Part shown: one piece after another, positions 40,931-50,114 of the stretch
How the letters are laid out: every line of letters starts with the position of its first letter
Position numbering within the stretch: position 1 is the stretch's first letter
DNA from: Lentisphaeria bacterium
GTDB taxonomy: Bacteria > Verrucomicrobiota > Lentisphaeria > Oligosphaerales > Oligosphaeraceae
Assembly (NCBI GenBank): GCA_024405215.1
Contig: JAKSPB010000021.1
Coordinates: 1-56,764, forward strand
DNA: 56,764 nt
Reading direction: 5' to 3'
The notes under the pieces: model-generated
Told to the model about the DNA's origin: nothing
The model's input: the letters and a program-made list of their open reading frames with translations, nothing else
The model's database searches: none
Translations under genes and position numbers: made by a program

Positions 40931-43024
40931 CTACCGCAGTTGGCGGTCGTAGTTGAAGAGGAAAGGCTTCTCTTCGGATTTCTCAAATCGCTGCGGGTCG
41001 TCCAGGCCGGAATAGTCCGTTTCCAGATGGGCTGCGGCGATATTGGCGTTGCGAATTCCGCGCCAGTCGAAAGGTGCGAGCGGCCGCAGGGCAGTCAGGA
41101 CACCCTCCTTGCGTGCGGCCAGGAGTGTCTTCCGTGCGTCCTGGAAGGGCGTTCCTGGCTTGCCGTTTGCCTGTGGCGCGAAGCGCTTCGGGAGTTCCGC
41201 GCGGGTGGTCATCAGCGCGGGTGCGCTCAAAAGCGTCAGGGAGAGGGGGATTTCGGAAGCGGCGGTCAGTTCTTCCAGCTGTTGCTGGTCGATTTCGCAG
41301 GAGACCGCGCACCATTGTGCGCCGAGAAGAGCCAGCATCCGGGCTGCCAGGGGATTCAGGACGGCCAGCCCCTGGCCGGTGACGAAGCCGGCATTGGCTT
41401 CGCGCACCAGGTACAAGGTGTCCCACGAGTTGACTTCCAGAAGCAGATTTTCTTGCGCCGCGTAGCCGACGATGGTTCGCAGTGCGGGCAAATCGTCTTC
41501 ATAGCAGACGGACGGCAGGGCCAGGATGACGTTTTCCCGTGCGTTTTCCGGAAGACGGGCGATCGCCTGGCGGATTTCCTCCAGGGAGTCATGGCCGGTC
41601 ACGGGGAAAATCACCCGGCTTTTCGCCGTGCAGTAGGAGGCGTAGTTCTTAGCCAGGAATCCAATCTGGTCCAGGCGGAAACGGACGAGGTCCGGCTGGG
41701 TGCCGAGATTGCGCTTGTTTTGCGGGGACCGTCCGTGGAGTGTCTGCAGAGAGAGGATTTCTTCCGGGAGGGCGACGTGGATGTTGCCGTCGTCCTCTTT
41801 CGTCGCCTGGCGCAGGAAATCCATGATTCCCTGGTAGAGCATCTCTTCGCAACGCCGGGGATAGAGGGCGGCAGAGAGGTCGTCCGGGCAGAGGAACTCC
41901 GCAGCCGCCGCCTGTGGCAGGCGTTCCTGGAGCGCATCCAGCATCTCCGCTAGGGCGACGGCGCGCCGGGGATTGGCGATGCGCTGATAGGGAATCCGGA
42001 CGACGCCCGCGTGGTTTCCCAAATGGCAGTCGAAGCAGGTGCCGTTCTGGGCATCGACGGAGATATGGATTTCCAGGTGCGGTGGCTCGGCCGTTTCGCC
42101 ATCTGCATTCCCCCCGCAGGGGCAGGATGATTTGACGCGGCCCTGGTCGCCTTCCGTAAGACTGGCGAAGATGCCGGCGTAGTATCCTGGAGTCAAGGCA
42201 CGTCCCGTATAGCCGCCCAATGTCTCCGCCTTCTGCCGCAGAAGCGACAGGTCTTCCACGGCATCATGGGCTTTGCGGTAGGTCTCCACGGCCAGGGCAA
42301 CCCATTGTGCGGATTTCAGACGGCCTTCGATTTTCAAGGATGCCACGCCCAGGCGGGATAGCTCCGGCAGGTTTTCCACCAGGCAGAGGTCCTTCATGGA
42401 GAGGGGATGCTCCTCGCGGGAATCCGGGGCGAGGCTTTTCCAGCCGATGCGGCAAGGGGATGCACAGGCACCGCGGTTTCCGCTTCGTCCGCCGACCCAG
42501 CTGGAGAGCAGGCACCGTCCGGAACAGCAGAAACAGAGGGCACCTTGTCCAAAGACCTCAATGTCGATGTCGGGAATCTGGCAGCATGCCTGGATTTCCT
42601 TCCGGGTGAGTTCCCGGGCCAGCACCACACGGTCACAGCCCAGTTCCCGGGCCATCAGGACGCCGGCGCTGGATGAGACGCCGGACTGGGTGCTCATGTG
42701 GAAGGCCAGGCGGGGAAAAAAGGGGCGCAGGGCCAGGACTGCCGGGTCCCGCACGATGACGGCGTCCACGCCGCATTGGGTGGCGAAGGCCAGGGTTCTG
42801 GCCGCCAGTCCCGTGTCACGGGGCGAAAGGTCAATGTTCAAGGTCAGATGGGCCTGTGCCCCCGACTTGTGGATTTTCTTGACGACTTCCGATAGTTCGT
42901 CTTGAGTGAAGTTCTTCGCCCCTCGCCGCGCGTTCAGTTTTTTCAGGCCAAAATAGACGGCGTTGGCACCGGCGTTCAACGCTGCGTCCAGGGTATCTGC
43001 ATTGACAGGTGCCAGAATTTCCAT
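40931..43024 (-). CDS. Peptidase U32 family protein (RlhA/TrhP-like)
   Basis: 697 residues. The N-terminal MEILAPVNADTLDAALNAGANAVYFGL and the signature EVFGQGALCFCCSGRCLLSSWVGGRSGNRGACASPCR define U32. Many U32 proteins are now known as prephenate-dependent RNA hydroxylases (TrhP on tRNA U34, RlhA on 23S rRNA) rather than proteases; the Cys cluster fits an iron-sulfur or zinc site. The long C-terminal half matches the extended RlhA-like subgroup in size. Which RNA it acts on is not known. Confidence 0.9.
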   Translation of the reverse strand: MEILAPVNADTLDAALNAGANAVYFGLKKLNARRGAKNFTQDELSEVVKKIHKSGAQAHLTLNIDLSPRDTGLAARTLAFATQCGVDAVIVRDPAVLALRPFFPRLAFHMSTQSGVSSSAGVLMARELGCDRVVLARELTRKEIQACCQIPDIDIEVFGQGALCFCCSGRCLLSSWVGGRSGNRGACASPCRIGWKSLAPDSREEHPLSMKDLCLVENLPELSRLGVASLKIEGRLKSAQWVALAVETYRKAHDAVEDLSLLRQKAETLGGYTGRALTPGYYAGIFASLTEGDQGRVKSSCPCGGNADGETAEPPHLEIHISVDAQNGTCFDCHLGNHAGVVRIPYQRIANPRRAVALAEMLDALQERLPQAAAAEFLCPDDLSAALYPRRCEEMLYQGIMDFLRQATKEDDGNIHVALPEEILSLQTLHGRSPQNKRNLGTQPDLVRFRLDQIGFLAKNYASYCTAKSRVIFPVTGHDSLEEIRQAIARLPENARENVILALPSVCYEDDLPALRTIVGYAAQENLLLEVNSWDTLYLVREANAGFVTGQGLAVLNPLAARMLALLGAQWCAVSCEIDQQQLEELTAASEIPLSLTLLSAPALMTTRAELPKRFAPQANGKPGTPFQDARKTLLAARKEGVLTALRPLAPFDWRGIRNANIAAAHLETDYSGLDDPQRFEKSEEKPFLFNYDRQLR

Positions 43025-43078
43025 CTCAAATAACAAGGATAGGCTTCCTCCTGTTTTGCATGGGCGGGGGAAAAGAAA

Positions 43079-43111
43079 ACCCCCGGGGTCTGAGGAGGGC
43101 AGGCCTCGGGG
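43079..43111 (-). terminator. Possible terminator of the DUF481 gene
   Basis: CCTCGGGG and CCCCGGGG segments pair with one mismatch on the minus strand and are followed by GTTTTCTTTT. A second small stem gcctttggcaaaaggc (43120-43135), R3-like, lies between it and the stop codon. Confidence 0.5.
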
Positions 43112-43159
43112 ATGTGCGGGCCTTTGGCAAAAGGCTCGTGCGGTTATGAAGTTATGCGC

Positions 43160-44191
43160 TTACTTCCATTTGAAGACCATCTTGGCGAAGTAGGAGGTTT
43201 CCATGCGCTTGGCGCCGGGAGCGATCTTGCTGTTGTATTCGTTGGAAACGCCGAGACGCAGGGCCAGGGGATATTGGAAGAGCACGGGGATGTCCAGGGC
43301 GGACTCGTGCAGGATGCGGTAGTCGTCCAGGTTGTCGAAGGAAGGCTGATAGGTCAGGTCGGTGACCCACTTGCCCCACTCCTGGATGTCATGCTCGTAG
43401 TGCAGGCCGGCCTCGCCGCCGAAAGCATCGTTGTGGGAGCCGTCGGTGAACTTGCGGGACTTTGCTGTGACCCCGGCACGGACGCGCAGCTTGGTGTGGG
43501 CAGCGTCGATCAAGTAGTAGCCAAGACCGGTGCCGACCTCTTCGCGAAGACGGATGCCGCTGGTGGTCTGGTGCTCGACTTCGGCTTTGACGTACCAGAG
43601 GGCTTTGGAGTCGAAGAGCTTATGCTCGTAGTCGGCGCCTGCCACGTATTTCTTGGTGTTGGTCACGTGGTTTTCACGGCCGTAAGTGGCGTTGGCATAA
43701 AGCTTCAGCAGGTCCACGGGACCAGTCAGGCTGGCGCTGACGCCGGCGCCGGCGTCGAACTTCTCGGTGTTGCCCGTCTTTCCTGCGATGTCAACGGAGA
43801 ATTCGCCTTTCCACTTGCGGGAGGGGGGCAGGGTGGGGTCTTCCATTCCGGGAGTCCACAGGAACTTGATGTCGCTCAAGGGAAGGGCGATGGCGTTGTC
43901 GGCGGAAATGTCGGCATTTCCTGCTGCTGCGGAACCTTCAGCCGCCAGGGAGCCGCTGAAACGGGTGCCTTCGGCGGTGGCGACTTCCACGGACTCGACA
44001 GTGTTCAGTTTGACGATCTTGGTTGCGGGGACGCTGATTTCACCGGCGAAATCCGTGGCAATGACGGCAGAGCCGCCAATGATGCTCTTCACGGTGCCGT
44101 TGATGACAGAGCCATCGGTCAGGGTCAGGCGATCGGCGAAAAGGCTGGAAGCCGCCAGGATGCCGAGGCATGTAGCAAGAAACTTTTTCAT
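43160..44191 (-). CDS. DUF481-family outer-membrane beta-barrel protein
   Basis: 343 residues with signal peptide (MKKFLATCLGILAASSLFA). The N-terminal part (RLTLTDGSVINGTVKSIIGGSAVIATDFAGEISVPATKI) is the small beta domain often found before DUF481. The rest is alternating strands (GFSVDIAGKTGNTEKFDAG-like, GRENHVTNTKKYVAGADYEHKLF) ending in an aromatic residue pattern (MVFKWK), as in YdiY-like salt-induced barrels. It is transcribed alone, after a 148-bp gap from the membrane protein gene. Confidence 0.85.
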   Translation of the reverse strand: MKKFLATCLGILAASSLFADRLTLTDGSVINGTVKSIIGGSAVIATDFAGEISVPATKIVKLNTVESVEVATAEGTRFSGSLAAEGSAAAGNADISADNAIALPLSDIKFLWTPGMEDPTLPPSRKWKGEFSVDIAGKTGNTEKFDAGAGVSASLTGPVDLLKLYANATYGRENHVTNTKKYVAGADYEHKLFDSKALWYVKAEVEHQTTSGIRLREEVGTGLGYYLIDAAHTKLRVRAGVTAKSRKFTDGSHNDAFGGEAGLHYEHDIQEWGKWVTDLTYQPSFDNLDDYRILHESALDIPVLFQYPLALRLGVSNEYNSKIAPGAKRMETSYFAKMVFKWK

Positions 44192-44339
44192 GAATGTGTA
44201 TTGTATGGTTGGATGAGATGATCGCGGATGTATTCCCCTGTCTTGAAAACAGGTTGTCTTGTACTATAAACTCTTTCCTTGGAGTTGTGATGGAGTTCCG
44301 AGAAAAAGAGTGAGGAAAAGGGAAAAGAAACGGGGGGCG

Positions 44340-45026
44340 TTATCGCAGGTGGGTGAAGACGAAAAGCGTGGTCAGGAGGAGGATGGTTTCCGGCAGCAGC
44401 AGCGGCTTCCATCGGAAGGGCTCTCTCGACTGCCTTTGGCGAAGCCAGCCGATGGCGGGGATGTCGATCAGAAGCGCTGCGCACCAGGGAGAGGCACCCA
44501 GGGCGATGAATCCCGCCAGGGCGCAAAGGAGCATCCATGGTTGCGGATGGCGGAGGTTGTTCAAGGTGGCGCACCATAGCGCCATGCAGAAGAAAAGCGG
44601 TGCGGCGATTTGTCGTCGCAAGTCCGGATCCATCATCGCGTGGATACGCCAGGGAACGCAGGCGCAAAACAAGGTGATGAGCAGAACTGCGGTTGCGGGC
44701 AGGCGAAAGCGCCGGAGCAGCAGCCAAAGGAAGACGCTTTGGCAGAGGATGCCGAATAGACTATGGAAGCGATAGGTCGCGGGATATTCCTTTCCCGTGG
44801 TGAAATAGTCCCAGGCCAGTGATATGACGGCCGTGGGTTCGTAGTGGCCGAAATGCTTTTCCGTGAAGGCAATGCCCACGCATGCGCCGAAGGTCTCCGC
44901 TGGGGGGGTCCATTCCATCGGGCCATGGAGGTGGATCCAGGGGAGATGCACCATTGCCACCAGCAGCAACATGGCGATGATGAGCAGCGCCTCGCGTCGT
45001 TTGTTTGCCGATTGGCTACCAGGCAT
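44340..45026 (-). CDS. Polytopic membrane protein of unknown function
   Basis: 228 residues with about six membrane helices. The first periplasmic loop (HLHGPMEWTPPAETFGACVGIAFTEKHFGHYEPTAVISLAWDYFTTG) recalls the N-terminal part of ArnT/PMT-like glycosyltransferases, but the protein is much too short for one, so a truncated or divergent relative is possible. It overlaps the adenylyltransferase-nitroreductase gene by 11 bp and is last in that operon. Confidence 0.65.
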   Translation of the reverse strand: MPGSQSANKRREALLIIAMLLLVAMVHLPWIHLHGPMEWTPPAETFGACVGIAFTEKHFGHYEPTAVISLAWDYFTTGKEYPATYRFHSLFGILCQSVFLWLLLRRFRLPATAVLLITLFCACVPWRIHAMMDPDLRRQIAAPLFFCMALWCATLNNLRHPQPWMLLCALAGFIALGASPWCAALLIDIPAIGWLRQRQSREPFRWKPLLLPETILLLTTLFVFTHLR

Positions 45027-46044
45027 TCATGTGGACCTGTTCTGGTTCGTAGTTTGTGCGCGGAAGCTTTTCTTCGGAAGGCCATCCCAAAGCGATGCAC
45101 GCGACGGGGATGATGGTTTCGGGAAGCTTGAAGAGCGCACGGAGCGCGTCCATGCGTTCCTGCCTGGGATGGACTCCCAGCCAGCAGGCGCCCAGGCCCA
45201 GCATGGAAGCGGCGAGAAGAATGTTCTGCACGCTGGCGGAGCAGTCCTGGATCAGATAGGAGAGCTCGTTCCCGCAGGCGCGGGAAAGGTCGCCGCAGAC
45301 CAGGATGCCCATGGGGGACTGGGCGAGGAAACTGCCGTTGGGGAGGCATTCCGAGACCTGTTTGCGGAGGACCTGGTCCTCCAGGACGATGAACTCCGCG
45401 GGATAGCAGGCCTTTGCGGACGGGGCTGCCATGGCGGCTTCCAGCAGGAGGGCGACTTCGTGCTGTTCCACGTCGCGGGGCAGGAATTTCCGGATGGAGC
45501 GGCGCTTGAAGATGGGCTGGAGCTTCTCGTCCAGCGTCATGTCCTTCCGGGAGGCCTCGCCGGCGTGTTTTTCCGCCAGGATCCGCTTGACGATGTTGCT
45601 GGTGGAGCATCCGGGAACCAGCGGGAGGATCTTGATCTGGCTGCCGCAGGCCTGCAGGGCGGAGAACTCATCCCTGTTCAGGGTCTCGGGAGTGTAGTCG
45701 CCGCCTTTGACATAGACATCGGGGGCGGCAAGTCGCAGCGCATCGGCTGCGACTGGGCCTTTGAAGACGGTCACCGCGCCCACGCATTCCAGGGCGGCCA
45801 GCATGGCCGCACGGTCGTCCTGGGTCTGGATGGGTCTGGTCGGGCCCTTGAGGGCCGTGACGCTGGCGTCGTCATTGACGAGCACCAGCAGGACATCCCC
45901 CAGCGCGGCAGCCTGTGCCAGGTATTCCGCATGGCCGCGGTGCATCAGGTCGAAGACGCCGTTGGTGACCACGAGTTTCTTTCCCGCCTCGCGAAGTTGG
46001 TCGCGCCAGGCGGGAATTTCTTCCAGGGGGATGAATTTGTTCAT
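45016..46044 (-). CDS. Fusion: heptose-1-phosphate adenylyltransferase (HldE C-domain/RfaE2) + nitroreductase
   Basis: 342 residues. Residues ~1-155 are a cytidylyltransferase-like nucleotidyltransferase with GVFDLMHRGHAEYL (HRGH 35-38), VYVKGGDYTPE (110-120) and CSTSNIVKRI (146-155), the pattern of RfaE2, which makes ADP-heptose. Residues ~170-342 are a nitroreductase-like FMN domain: FKRRSIRKFLPRDVEQHE, AMAAPSAKACYPAEFIVL and LGLGACWLGVHP. The ORF is continuous, so this is one polypeptide. It follows greA after 18 bp. GmhB of the same pathway is at 10777-11358. Why an FMN reductase is attached is unknown. Confidence 0.88.
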   Translation of the reverse strand: MNKFIPLEEIPAWRDQLREAGKKLVVTNGVFDLMHRGHAEYLAQAAALGDVLLVLVNDDASVTALKGPTRPIQTQDDRAAMLAALECVGAVTVFKGPVAADALRLAAPDVYVKGGDYTPETLNRDEFSALQACGSQIKILPLVPGCSTSNIVKRILAEKHAGEASRKDMTLDEKLQPIFKRRSIRKFLPRDVEQHEVALLLEAAMAAPSAKACYPAEFIVLEDQVLRKQVSECLPNGSFLAQSPMGILVCGDLSRACGNELSYLIQDCSASVQNILLAASMLGLGACWLGVHPRQERMDALRALFKLPETIIPVACIALGWPSEEKLPRTNYEPEQVHMNAW

Positions 46045-46062
46045 GGCGGTTGTCCTGCCGGA

Positions 46063-48159
46063 TTACTTTTTCAGGAAGTCCAGGATTTCCTCGGGGAGGG
46101 GATCGATGGCGGTGACGGTGACTTCCTTGCCGGAGGGCACGTGGAGCTTGTCGCCGACCTTGTGGCTCATCAGGACCTTGCCCATGGGGGATTCGTAGGA
46201 GAACCAGTTCTTCTCGCTGTCGGTGTCGAAGAGACCCAGCAGGTAGATCTGGGAGGCCGTGCCGTCCTCATAGCGCAGGGAGACGATGCTGCCGGGGATG
46301 ATGATGTCGTTCACATCCTGCTCCGCGAAGTCGATGGGCTTGCAGGTGGCCAGGGTGCGCTCCAGCTCGTTGCGGCGGGCGCCCAGCAGGCGCTGCTGTT
46401 CCTTGGCGTACTTGTATTCGGAGTTTTCGGAGAGGTCTCCGCGGGAACGGGCTTCCTCGATGGCCGCGGTGTTGGCCGGGATCTTCTCGTTGACGAGGGA
46501 GGCCAGCTCTTCCTGGACGCGCAGGTAGCTGTGGATGGAGGTGATGCGGGCCATGGTCTGGCGCTCGGCCGCCTGCGCGGAGGCATTCTCTTCCACGATG
46601 CCGCGGGCTTCCGGATAGATGCGTACGATCTTAACCAGGACGGACTGCTTTTCGCTGGTATCCAGCAGCGGCATGTGCTTGACGCAGCTCACCAGGTTGG
46701 TGATGGCGTCGGTTTCGCCGTTCCGCATCAGGGTCTTCTGGAACTCCACGTCGTCCATGAGGAGCTTGTGGATGTTGCGCTGGCTCTTCAGGTAGTTGCC
46801 CTTGAGGTCCTTGTGGAGGGTTTTGAAGAGCAGGTAGCTGTCGGAGAGATACTTGGATCGCTGCTCGCTCTTGGGGGCCTTCCACAGCCAGGAGTAGTGG
46901 TCGGCAGTGGGCTTCCCTTCCTTGAAGTCCAGGAAGATACGGTCGACGAAGCGCTGGTGGTCCTCCTTGGTGGAGAAAAGCTGTTCCGCGTGGGGCCAGA
47001 GGCGGTAGGGCATCTGGATGGTGCTTTCCTGGAGGAACTGTGCGCCGGCGATGGCCTTGGTCAGGGCCATCCAGGCGGGGACCTGCTTGCTGGGCAGCTT
47101 GTCCGTGGTTTCCACGAAGAGCTTCATGTCCTTCCAGACGATGATCTTGTCTGCCAGCCCCTGGAGGAACTTGGTCAGGAATTCGTTCGCCTTCTGGTTC
47201 TTGCAGAGGATGGCGACGACGTTTGCCCAGCGGGAGGCCATGTCGGCACGGGCGGCGTCGCGGGTCAGAAGATTCTGGACATTCTCAAGATTCAGGTTTT
47301 CGGCTTCCAGGTCGGCGGTCTTGGCCAGGCGACCTTCCAGCTCGACCAGGGAACGGCTGTAGTCCCAGCGGCTGTTCAGTTCGCCGTTGCCTTTGCTTTG
47401 TTCGGCGGCGATGGCGGAGGCGGAGACAACCAGCTTGGAGAACTCCTCGGGAGAGAAGACGGCGGGCACCAGCATCTTCTCGATCATGGCGGGGGAGGCG
47501 GGAAGAAGCGTGACCACGGAGGAGATGGCGGCCTTGTTCAGCTCGTTGCGGTTGGGGAAGGAAAGGGGCTGCTTGGCGATGAGCTTGGCCAGGGGGCTGT
47601 CCTTCTTGACGACCACTTCCTTGTCCAGGAACTGCTGCAGTTTGACCTGGCGCTCCCGTTCCTGCTGGATGGTGACTTCGCAGGAGCGTTCGTTGAATTC
47701 CTTCACCGTGCCCAGGCCGTAGGCGGCGTCCCAGCAATTCAGGCCGACCTGGAGGGCGTCGAAGACCATCATTCTGCCGGAGACCAGCAAGAGGTCGGTG
47801 CGTTCCAGGCCGATGGCCTCCATGACGCCGCTGGGATTGGCGCAACGAGGATAGGCGCACTTGAAATAGTGCACATACTGGTCGCGCAGGGCAGGGGTGT
47901 CAAGGGCGGCGTTCAGCATCGCGCGGAGGAGACGGCACTGCTCGGGGGAGAGGGGGTCGATGGCGGAGACGTTTTCGAAAACATGCTCTGTGCCTTCTTT
48001 CCACTCGTTGCGCAGAAGCTCCGGCCAGGCGGGGGCCATGGAAGGCGCGGCGTTCAAAATGTCAGCCAGGTTCGAGATGGCCTGGATGCCATTTTCGCCG
48101 GCTTCGGCAAAGAGTTTCTTGAGAGTGGAGATGTCCTGATAGGAGGTTTCTGTTGCCAT
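46063..48159 (-). CDS. greA: GreA/GreB-family transcription elongation factor with long N-terminal extension
   Basis: 698 residues. The last ~163 residues are a full GreA: a coiled-coil hairpin with the acidic tip intact (ARSRGDLSENSEYKYAKEQQ) and the C-terminal FKBP-like domain (PGSIVSLRYEDG ... SPMGKVLMSHKVGDKLHV). GreA rescues backtracked RNA polymerase by stimulating transcript cleavage. The ~535-residue helical N-terminus is absent from most bacteria but present in Chlamydiae and other PVC members, where its role is unknown. It sits between a lipoprotein and the RfaE2-nitroreductase fusion, with gaps of 16 and 18 bp. Confidence 0.9.
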   Translation of the reverse strand: MATETSYQDISTLKKLFAEAGENGIQAISNLADILNAAPSMAPAWPELLRNEWKEGTEHVFENVSAIDPLSPEQCRLLRAMLNAALDTPALRDQYVHYFKCAYPRCANPSGVMEAIGLERTDLLLVSGRMMVFDALQVGLNCWDAAYGLGTVKEFNERSCEVTIQQERERQVKLQQFLDKEVVVKKDSPLAKLIAKQPLSFPNRNELNKAAISSVVTLLPASPAMIEKMLVPAVFSPEEFSKLVVSASAIAAEQSKGNGELNSRWDYSRSLVELEGRLAKTADLEAENLNLENVQNLLTRDAARADMASRWANVVAILCKNQKANEFLTKFLQGLADKIIVWKDMKLFVETTDKLPSKQVPAWMALTKAIAGAQFLQESTIQMPYRLWPHAEQLFSTKEDHQRFVDRIFLDFKEGKPTADHYSWLWKAPKSEQRSKYLSDSYLLFKTLHKDLKGNYLKSQRNIHKLLMDDVEFQKTLMRNGETDAITNLVSCVKHMPLLDTSEKQSVLVKIVRIYPEARGIVEENASAQAAERQTMARITSIHSYLRVQEELASLVNEKIPANTAAIEEARSRGDLSENSEYKYAKEQQRLLGARRNELERTLATCKPIDFAEQDVNDIIIPGSIVSLRYEDGTASQIYLLGLFDTDSEKNWFSYESPMGKVLMSHKVGDKLHVPSGKEVTVTAIDPLPEEILDFLKK

Positions 48160-48175
48160 GAATGATTTCCTTTGT

Positions 48176-48682
48176 TTAGCGTTGGAATGGTTTGGTATGC
48201 CAGTTATTGAAGTGCGATTGATTGTCTTTCAGGTTCTCTACGATCTTGGTGGCGTCGTAGAGGTTCCACAAGGGGTCGATGACCAGCAGTTCGCTGTTGC
48301 GCATCTCTGCGGAGAAATGGGAGGTTCCGATGTACGTGCCGTCCACGACGACGGCATAGACATTTCCCAGGTTCGCCGTGGACATTTCGCGCATGAGGCC
48401 TTTGTGCCACAGGTCGATCTGGAGACGCAGGCCGTAGAGGCCCTCGTCGTTGGGACCGTAGACTTCGCCAGCCAGGAAGGAGCTCGCTTCCAGGAAAGGT
48501 GTCTTCTTGATGGTGTATTGCCATTCTCGACTGGAGTTGCGGACCTGCTTGTTCAGGCGGGTGGCAAGTTGCGGATCGTCGAATTCGTGGAGGGAGAGGA
48601 CGAAGGCCGGATGGTAGGTGGCGCAGGAGGCAAGCATCAGGGCCACTCCGAGAAGCAGGAAAAGGGGAAGGGATTTTTTCAT
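48176..48682 (-). CDS. Lipoprotein of unknown function
   Basis: 168 residues from the ATG at 48682. The signal peptide MKKSLPLFLLLGVALMLASC ends in a lipobox. The mature part is globular (VYGPNDEGLYGLRLQIDLWHKG, NVYAVVVDGTYIGTSHF) without a family I recognise. It begins 4 bp after the sigma54 activator stop and precedes greA by 16 bp, so it shares their transcript. Confidence 0.75.
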   Translation of the reverse strand: MKKSLPLFLLLGVALMLASCATYHPAFVLSLHEFDDPQLATRLNKQVRNSSREWQYTIKKTPFLEASSFLAGEVYGPNDEGLYGLRLQIDLWHKGLMREMSTANLGNVYAVVVDGTYIGTSHFSAEMRNSELLVIDPLWNLYDATKIVENLKDNQSHFNNWHTKPFQR

Positions 48683-48686
48683 GGTG

Positions 48687-50114
48687 CTACAGCTCCGAAA
48701 GCTTGCGGTAGAGGGTTGCGACACTGATGCCCAAAAGCTTGGCGGTCTTCTCCTTGTCTCCGCCCTGGGAATCCAGGACCTGCTGGAGGTAGCCCCGTTC
48801 GCAGAGCCGCTGGTAGGCCCGCAGGGTCATGAACTTTCCGTCGGCCTTGGTGGGCGGGGGAAGCGGGATGGTGGTGCCGGGGATGTTCTGGAACTCCGGG
48901 GACAGGTCCTTCTGGCGGATGACGCCGCCTTCTGAAAGGGTCGCCCCACGTTCCAGGGCATGGAAGAGCTCGCGGATGTTTCCGTGCCATTCGTGGGCGC
49001 GGAGCGCGGCCGCGGCGTCGCTGCTTAATTGGAGAGGCGGGCCTCCTTCCGGTGTGAAACCCCGCAAAAACGCCTTCTCCAGCAAGGAGATGTCATCGCC
49101 GCGTTCCCGGAGGGGCGGAATCCGAAGGGTGAAGGCGCTGATGCGATAGAAGAGGTCGGGACGGAGCCGCCCCTCGTCCTTCAATTTCTCCACGTCTTCG
49201 TTGGTTGCCGCCACCACCCGTACATCCACGGGAATCGTCTGGGTGGAACCCACGGGGCGGACTTCCCGTTCCTGGAGGACACGCAGCAGCGCCATCTGTG
49301 TCGGCATGGGGATGGAGCCGATCTCGTCCAGAAAAAGGGTGCCGCCATTCGCGGCAACAAAAAGGCCGTCCTTGTTGTGGACGGCTCCCGTAAACGCCCC
49401 CTTGACATATCCGAACAGTTCACTTTCCAGAAGGTTCTCGGGCAGGGAAGCGCAGTTGACGGGGATGAAAGGCTTGTTGCTTCTGTTTCCGGCGGAATGA
49501 ATTGCCTTGGCGACGAGCTCCTTTCCGGTGCCGCTTTCCCCAAGAATCAATACGGTCATATCTGAAGAGGATACTTTTTCAATCTGGCGGTATAGTTCCT
49601 GCATCGGTGCCGATTCGCCTATGATACGGTCGAAATGACGGACGATGGAAGCCGTGACGGAGACGCTGCCTATGGAAATATCTTTGCTGTCCGTGGCGTC
49701 GTCTCCGGGATTCTCGGGACGCTTCAGCGGATGGGCCAGTAGCGCGGTTCGCAGCATTTGCAGGGCTTTTTCAGAGCGTATCGGCGTAGGAAGACAGCCG
49801 AAGGCCTTTTGTTCCGCCACCATCCTCTGGGCTTCGCCTAGTTCTGCGTAGCCGGCCAGGAGAACCACGGGAATCCGCTGGGCCATCTTGGGAAGAATCA
49901 TTCGTGCGAAGGGGATTTCACAGAAAACCACATCCCAGTCGCGACTGGCGAGGACTGCTTCCGCGTCTTCCCGCATCGTCACGCTTCGGACACGACAGTC
50001 CAGGTTTCGCAGGAGACTTCGGAAAATCTCTCCGCGGGCCTCGTCGTGATCCAGGAGGAGGATCCTTGCTCCCAAGGATTCGCTCCTATTCGGTTGGTTT
50101 TCTACTTCGGGCAT
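48687..50114 (-). CDS. Sigma54-dependent transcriptional activator with degenerate receiver domain
   Basis: 475 residues. The AAA+ domain is complete: ILGESGTGKELVAKAIH, VKGAFTGAVHNKDG (sigma54 contact), GGTLFLDEIG, and a Fis-type helix-turn-helix at the C-terminus (KTAKLLGISVATLYRKL). The N-terminal receiver-like domain (~15-125) keeps D22 and D24 (LLLDHDEA) but has E66 (FCEIPFA) where the phosphorylated Asp should be, and Thr110 (CLPTPI) in place of the conserved Lys. It is therefore unlikely to be phosphorylated. First gene of a five-gene operon, with no kinase next to it. Confidence 0.9.
   Translation of the reverse strand: MPEVENQPNRSESLGARILLLDHDEARGEIFRSLLRNLDCRVRSVTMREDAEAVLASRDWDVVFCEIPFARMILPKMAQRIPVVLLAGYAELGEAQRMVAEQKAFGCLPTPIRSEKALQMLRTALLAHPLKRPENPGDDATDSKDISIGSVSVTASIVRHFDRIIGESAPMQELYRQIEKVSSSDMTVLILGESGTGKELVAKAIHSAGNRSNKPFIPVNCASLPENLLESELFGYVKGAFTGAVHNKDGLFVAANGGTLFLDEIGSIPMPTQMALLRVLQEREVRPVGSTQTIPVDVRVVAATNEDVEKLKDEGRLRPDLFYRISAFTLRIPPLRERGDDISLLEKAFLRGFTPEGGPPLQLSSDAAAALRAHEWHGNIRELFHALERGATLSEGGVIRQKDLSPEFQNIPGTTIPLPPPTKADGKFMTLRAYQRLCERGYLQQVLDSQGGDKEKTAKLLGISVATLYRKLSEL

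Noticed and set aside
44863-48165. 1100-codon plus-strand frame opposite greA and the fusion gene
   Set aside because: Gly/Asp/Val-rich antisense composition; the minus-strand genes carry clear motifs.
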